DNA from: an uncultured Collinsella sp.
GTDB taxonomy: Bacteria; Actinomycetota; Coriobacteriia; Coriobacteriales; Coriobacteriaceae
NCBI GenBank assembly: GCA_902496455.1
Contig: CABVAY010000039.1
Location: forward strand, 1 to 17,595
Direction: 5' to 3'
DNA: 17,595 nucleotides
The position numbers and the translations under genes are program-made. The notes under the pieces are model-generated. The model worked only from the letters and a program-made list of their open reading frames with translations. It was not told the DNA's origin and ran no database searches. Positions 14,458 through 17,595 of the stretch are shown here, piece after piece (the first letter of the stretch is position 1; every line of letters begins with the position of its first letter).

Positions 14458-15141
14458 TTAGATGCCGGCGATTGCGAAGTTGAGCAGCTGCTCAGCGAGC
14501 GGATACACGGTAACGTCGAAATAGCGGCCGATCACATCGATGCCGGTCCACATGGGCAACAGGTACAGAACCAGGATGAGGATGGGCATAGCGTATTGCT
14601 GCAGGCGGTAGTAGTTGGCGAGCGCCTTGCCCTTGAGGAAGGGCACGATGATCGACGAGCCATCGAGCGGCGGAATCGGGATGAGGTTAAAGAACGCGAG
14701 CGACAGGTTGACCACGATAAACGTGGCGCCGAAGTTCATGATTTGGGATGCCACGGCAAAGGACATGCTGGTGTAGAGGTTGCCGTATGTCGCATGCATG
14801 AGGGCGGCCGCGAGACACGCGAGTGCGATGTTCGACGCGGGGCCGGCTACGCTCACCAGGACCTCGTCGCGCTTGGGGTGCTTGAGGTTGTTGAGGTAGA
14901 CGGGCACGGGCTTGGCGAAGGCAAACACCGGGCCACCGGCTGCGAGCATGAGCAGCGGCAGGATGATAGTGCCAAACGGATCGATATGGTTGAGCGGGTT
15001 GAGTGACACGCGGCCGCGCGAACGGGCTGTCTTATCGCCGAGTGCCCAGGCCGCGGCGGCGTGCGCACTTTCGTGGATGACGATGCCCACGATGACGGCG
15101 ACGGCGCTGGCGAGCAGGTTCATGATGTAGCTGCTGGACAT
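14458..15141 (-). CDS. Minimal site-2 protease (M50 family) membrane metalloprotease
   Basis: This is a predicted intramembrane zinc protease of 227 residues. It has HESAH (23-27, the HEXXH zinc motif) in the first membrane segment and NLIPIPPLDGS (152-162), where Asp160 is the third zinc ligand. The RVSLNPLNHIDPFGT segment (44-58) is characteristic of the compact M50B group. Hydrophobic segments lie at about 7-30, 54-78, 95-116, 126-156 and 183-200. It lacks the PDZ domain of RseP. Its substrate is unknown; the classic role is cleavage of membrane-bound regulators. The start at 15141 has GGGGAG and lies 9 nt after the small membrane protein gene. It precedes scpA by 84 nt. Confidence 0.94.
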   Translation of the reverse strand: MSSSYIMNLLASAVAVIVGIVIHESAHAAAAWALGDKTARSRGRVSLNPLNHIDPFGTIILPLLMLAAGGPVFAFAKPVPVYLNNLKHPKRDEVLVSVAGPASNIALACLAAALMHATYGNLYTSMSFAVASQIMNFGATFIVVNLSLAFFNLIPIPPLDGSSIIVPFLKGKALANYYRLQQYAMPILILVLYLLPMWTGIDVIGRYFDVTVYPLAEQLLNFAIAGI

Positions 15142-15150
15142 GGCGCTCCC

Positions 15151-15447
15151 CTAGCGGACGCGGCGCGAGGCGCGCGTGAGCAGGTAGTCAGCTACAAACA
15201 AGATGACGGCCACGATGGCGTAATCCAAGCGGAAAACGCCGCCAAAGGGAGAGGTGATGACGCCGTAGCCGGCGATGGCGCTCGGCAGCGCGCGCGAAAG
15301 CTCAACGACAAAGCCCACGATCTGCAGCTTGGCGGTGAGGCCGCTAAAGCACAGCAGCACGGTCATTGCGCTCATAAAAATGCCGCAGATGCGACAGGCG
15401 ATGGCGATGATGCTCATCGCCACGGCGGTGGCCTTACGAGAGTTCAC
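15151..15447 (-). CDS. Small hypothetical membrane protein
   Basis: I do not recognise this 98-residue protein. It begins at a GTG codon (15447), 7 nt after a GAGGAG site located inside the end of the ABC-F gene, and overlaps that gene by 14 nt. An ATG ten codons later has no ribosome binding site. The sequence has a basic N-terminus (NSRK), a hydrophobic stretch at about 8-38 (one long or two short segments), a moderately hydrophobic part at 42-66, a GG-containing turn (SPFGG, 66-70), a second clear membrane segment at 75-91 and a basic C-terminus (TRASRRVR). The basic ends suggest both termini may face the cytoplasm. It sits between the ABC-F gene and the site-2 protease gene, so a role with the protease is possible but unproven. 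Confidence 0.75.
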   Translation of the reverse strand: MNSRKATAVAMSIIAIACRICGIFMSAMTVLLCFSGLTAKLQIVGFVVELSRALPSAIAGYGVITSPFGGVFRLDYAIVAVILFVADYLLTRASRRVR

Positions 15448-17467
15448 GCGCGGTCTCCTCTTCGATCTGGGTGGAAAGCTCCAACCATTCGTCCTCGAGC
15501 TTAGGTAGCTCTTGCTTAAGGCCGTTATATTCCCCCAGCGCGGCGTTGAACTTATCCTGATCGGCATAAAGCTCTTCGCTTGCCATCAATTCCATAAGCT
15601 CGTCATAGCGGGCGCGCTTTTTGTCGAGCTCCGTCTCGATCTTCTTGAGCTGGTTGCGCACGCCCTTGAGTTTTTTGTTGAGCGCAGCGCGGGCCTGGGC
15701 CTCGGCGCGCTTTTGCTCCTTGGTCTTTTTGCCCTCGGCAGGCTTAGGCGCCGCGGCGGGGGTGTCGGCCTGGGCGGCGCTGGCTTTGGTGGACTTGGCC
15801 GCGGCAGGCGCGCTATCCCCTGCCGCCTCGGCGGCGGCGCGGGCTGCGAGGTCCTCGCGCTTGTATAGGTAGTAGTCGTAGTCGCCGTCATAGATTGTGA
15901 CCTTGCCATCGCGGATGTCGATGATGCGATTGGCCACGGCGCGTACCAGGTGCTCATCGTGGCTGATCAGCACGATGGTACCGGGGAAGTTTTGCAGGGC
16001 GTTCTCGAGCATGTCCACCGAGTCGATGTCAAGGTGGTTGGTGGGCTCGTCCAGGCACAGGAGCGCCTCGGGGGCCACAAGCATCTTGGCGAGCGCCAGA
16101 CGCGCCTTTTCGCCGCCGGAGAGGACGCGCACCTGCTTTTCGATGGAATCGTTGTCGCTAAACAGGAAGGCGCCCAGCAGGCTGCGCTGCTGCGGTACGG
16201 TCCACTTGGGCGTGACGGTGTCGATCTCTTGCAGGACGGTATTGGACTCGGTCATACCCTCGAGCGCGTGCTGGGCATAGTAGGCCACGCCCACGTTGGT
16301 GCCCAGATCGCGGGTGCCGGTGGTGGGAGGCTCCAGGCCGGCGAGGATCTTCATGAGCGTGGACTTGCCGGCGCCGTTGGGGCCGACGAGTGCCACGTGC
16401 TCGCCGCGGTAGAGCTTGAGGTCGATGTCGCTGTAGATATGCTTGTTGCCGTAGGACTTGGACACGCCCTCGAGCCCCACGACCATGTCGCCGGAGCGCG
16501 GTGGGTCGGGGAACTTAAAGTCGATGTGCTTGTGGCCCTCGGGCAGGATGACAAGCTCCTTTTTGATCTGCTCGATCTTGCGGATGCGCTCCTGGGCCTG
16601 GGCGGCCTTGGTGGGCTTGTAGCGGAACTTGTCGACGAAGACCTGCATGTGGGCGATGTCGCGCTCCTGAGCGGCACGCTTGGCGCGCATCTGCTCCAGG
16701 TTGTCCTCGCGCTGCTTGAGGTAGCTGCTGTAGTTGCCGGTGTAGGTGGTCACGCGACGGTTTTCGAGAGCGGCGACGTGGTCGACGCAGGCGTCCATGA
16801 AGGCACGGTCGTGACTGACGATGAGGACGGCGCCGTCGTAGTTGGCGATAAAGCCGCGCAGCCACTGGACGCTTTCGAGGTCCAGGTGGTTGGTGGGCTC
16901 GTCCAGAAGCAGCAGGTCGGGGTGGCGCAGGAAGAGCTTGGCAAGCGCAATGCGCATCTGCCAGCCGCCCGAGAACTCGGAGCACGGGCGCTCAAAGTCG
17001 GTGACCTTAAAGCCCAAGCCGGAAAGGATCTTACGGGCGTTGCTCTCGAGCTCGTAGCCGCCCAGGTGCTCAAAGCGGTCCTGGACCTGGCCGTACTCGT
17101 TGAGGAGCGCGTCGACGTCCTTGCCCTGTTCGGAGAGCTCGGTGATTTGGGCCTGCAGCTCGTTGGCGCGCTCGCCCATGCGGCGGATTTCCTTGGCGGC
17201 GGCCATGACCTCGGCGAGGATGGTGGTGTCCTTTTGCTCCAGGTTAGTTTCCTGCTCTAGGTAGCCCACCTGGCAGTCCTTGGCGTACTGGACCTGACCG
17301 GCGTCGGGGCTGTCGATGCCCATGATAATCTTGAGCATGGTGGTTTTGCCGGCGCCGTTGGGGCCCACGAGCGCAAAGCGCTCGCCGGGGTTGATCTGGA
17401 AGGACGCGCCGCTAAAGAGGACGCGCGCGCCGAAGCTTTTTTCGATCTTGTCGACCAGGAGGATCAT
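15434..17467 (-). CDS. ABC-F family ATPase with C-terminal coiled coil (Uup/YdiF-like)
   Basis: ABC-F proteins have two ATPase domains and no membrane segments; they act on the ribosome at the E site to resolve stalled or misfolded peptidyl-tRNA states. The 677-residue protein has Walker A at 35-42 and 362-369 (GPNGAGK), signatures SGGWQ (166-170) and SGGEK (450-454), and two Walker B/D-loop motifs ending DEPTNHLD (189-196 and 473-480). The interdomain linker that contacts P-site tRNA spans about 245-330. An Ala/Lys-rich linker (540-585) leads to a C-terminal coiled coil (about 585-670), as in Uup and YdiF. The start at 17467 follows AAAGGCGG; an in-frame start at 17530 would lie in the terminator hairpin and is rejected. 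A housekeeping role is more likely than antibiotic resistance, given the operon. Confidence 0.94.
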   Translation of the reverse strand: MILLVDKIEKSFGARVLFSGASFQINPGERFALVGPNGAGKTTMLKIIMGIDSPDAGQVQYAKDCQVGYLEQETNLEQKDTTILAEVMAAAKEIRRMGERANELQAQITELSEQGKDVDALLNEYGQVQDRFEHLGGYELESNARKILSGLGFKVTDFERPCSEFSGGWQMRIALAKLFLRHPDLLLLDEPTNHLDLESVQWLRGFIANYDGAVLIVSHDRAFMDACVDHVAALENRRVTTYTGNYSSYLKQREDNLEQMRAKRAAQERDIAHMQVFVDKFRYKPTKAAQAQERIRKIEQIKKELVILPEGHKHIDFKFPDPPRSGDMVVGLEGVSKSYGNKHIYSDIDLKLYRGEHVALVGPNGAGKSTLMKILAGLEPPTTGTRDLGTNVGVAYYAQHALEGMTESNTVLQEIDTVTPKWTVPQQRSLLGAFLFSDNDSIEKQVRVLSGGEKARLALAKMLVAPEALLCLDEPTNHLDIDSVDMLENALQNFPGTIVLISHDEHLVRAVANRIIDIRDGKVTIYDGDYDYYLYKREDLAARAAAEAAGDSAPAAAKSTKASAAQADTPAAAPKPAEGKKTKEQKRAEAQARAALNKKLKGVRNQLKKIETELDKKRARYDELMELMASEELYADQDKFNAALGEYNGLKQELPKLEDEWLELSTQIEEETARELS

Positions 17468-17498
17468 GGTGCCGCCTTTGACCTTGTGTGCCAATATG

Positions 17499-17527
17499 AA
17501 AAAAGGCCCCAACTTGCGTTGGAGCCT
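17499..17527 (-). terminator. Intrinsic terminator between tRNA-Ala and the ABC-F gene
   Basis: Read on the minus strand, AGGCTCCAAC (17527-17518), loop GCAA, GTTGGGGCCT (17513-17504) makes a 10-bp stem with one T-G wobble, followed by a run of T residues to 17499. It starts 15 nt after the tRNA-Ala 3' end and stops 31 nt before the ABC-F start codon. It should end the tRNA-Ala transcript. It leaves almost no room for a separate ABC-F promoter, so read-through or attenuation is possible. Confidence 0.9.
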
Positions 17528-17542
17528 CATTCAATGCTCGGG

Positions 17543-17595
17543 TGGAGACGAGGGGGATCGAACCCCTGACCTCTTGACTGCCAGTCAAGCGCTCT
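17543..17595 (-). tRNA. tRNA-Ala (anticodon GGC), 5' part beyond the window
   Basis: The visible 3' portion includes the end of the D arm, the anticodon stem CTTGA/TCAAG with loop CTGGCAG (anticodon GGC, reading GCC and GCU), a variable loop AGGTC, the T arm AGGGG/CCCCT with loop TTCGATC, and the acceptor strand CGTCTCC followed by discriminator A. Position 70 is U, as required for the G3:U70 identity pair of tRNA-Ala; the 5' strand that would confirm G3 is outside the window. After A73 the DNA reads CCC, so the terminal CCA is not encoded, unlike the tRNA-Pro at the other end. Confidence 0.93.

Noticed and set aside
15434..17467. ABC-F protein as an antibiotic-resistance determinant
   Set aside because: The C-terminal coiled coil and the housekeeping setting resemble Uup/YdiF-type proteins. 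Nothing in the sequence points to a resistance subfamily; a phylogeny would be needed.
17468..17530. A 21-residue N-terminal extension of the ABC-F protein starting at 17530
   Set aside because: The extension would be translated through the terminator hairpin. The ATG at 17467 has a proper ribosome binding site and gives the usual N-terminus.

Overview
The window is a run of bacterial housekeeping genes, all on the minus strand, with a tRNA gene at each end. Protein families, gene order and high GC content point to a high-GC Gram-positive, most likely a member of the Coriobacteriia such as Collinsella. That assignment is inferred from gene order and composition; no 16S or other taxonomic marker lies in the window. 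Almost every gene has a clear Shine-Dalgarno sequence, and most gene junctions are 0-20 nt gaps or short overlaps, so the 18 protein genes look like one or a few long transcripts read from right to left.

In order of transcription: a partial tRNA-Ala(GGC) at the right edge is followed by an intrinsic terminator. Next come an ABC-F ATPase, a 98-residue membrane protein of unknown function and a minimal site-2 protease. After an 84-nt gap come scpA and scpB (condensin partners) and an RluB-type pseudouridine synthase. After a 66-nt gap come cmk, plsC, ispH, a PDZ/radical-SAM/DUF512 protein, der, plsY, gpsA, rpe, a cysteine desulfurase, a Nif3-like metalloprotein, a CT398-like coiled-coil/zinc-ribbon protein and coaBC. 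The unit ends with tRNA-Pro(GGG) and an intrinsic terminator. The leftmost ~185 nt hold no supportable gene but contain a striking 59-bp interrupted palindrome.

Several groups fit together functionally. gpsA, plsY and plsC supply glycerol-3-phosphate and acylate it twice to phosphatidic acid. der, rluB and the ABC-F protein act on the ribosome. scpA and scpB serve the chromosome. The cysteine desulfurase could supply sulfur for Fe-S enzymes in the same cluster (IspH and the radical-SAM protein). cmk, coaBC, rpe and ispH are nucleotide, cofactor, carbon and isoprenoid enzymes.

I found no phage, transposon, CRISPR, toxin-antitoxin or biosynthetic island. The points worth a second look are small: the palindrome at the left edge, a PlsC whose HX4D motif reads HX4E, a zinc ribbon missing its first cysteine, a terminator that seems to isolate the ABC-F gene from any obvious promoter, and near-identical anticodon arms in the two flanking tRNAs.
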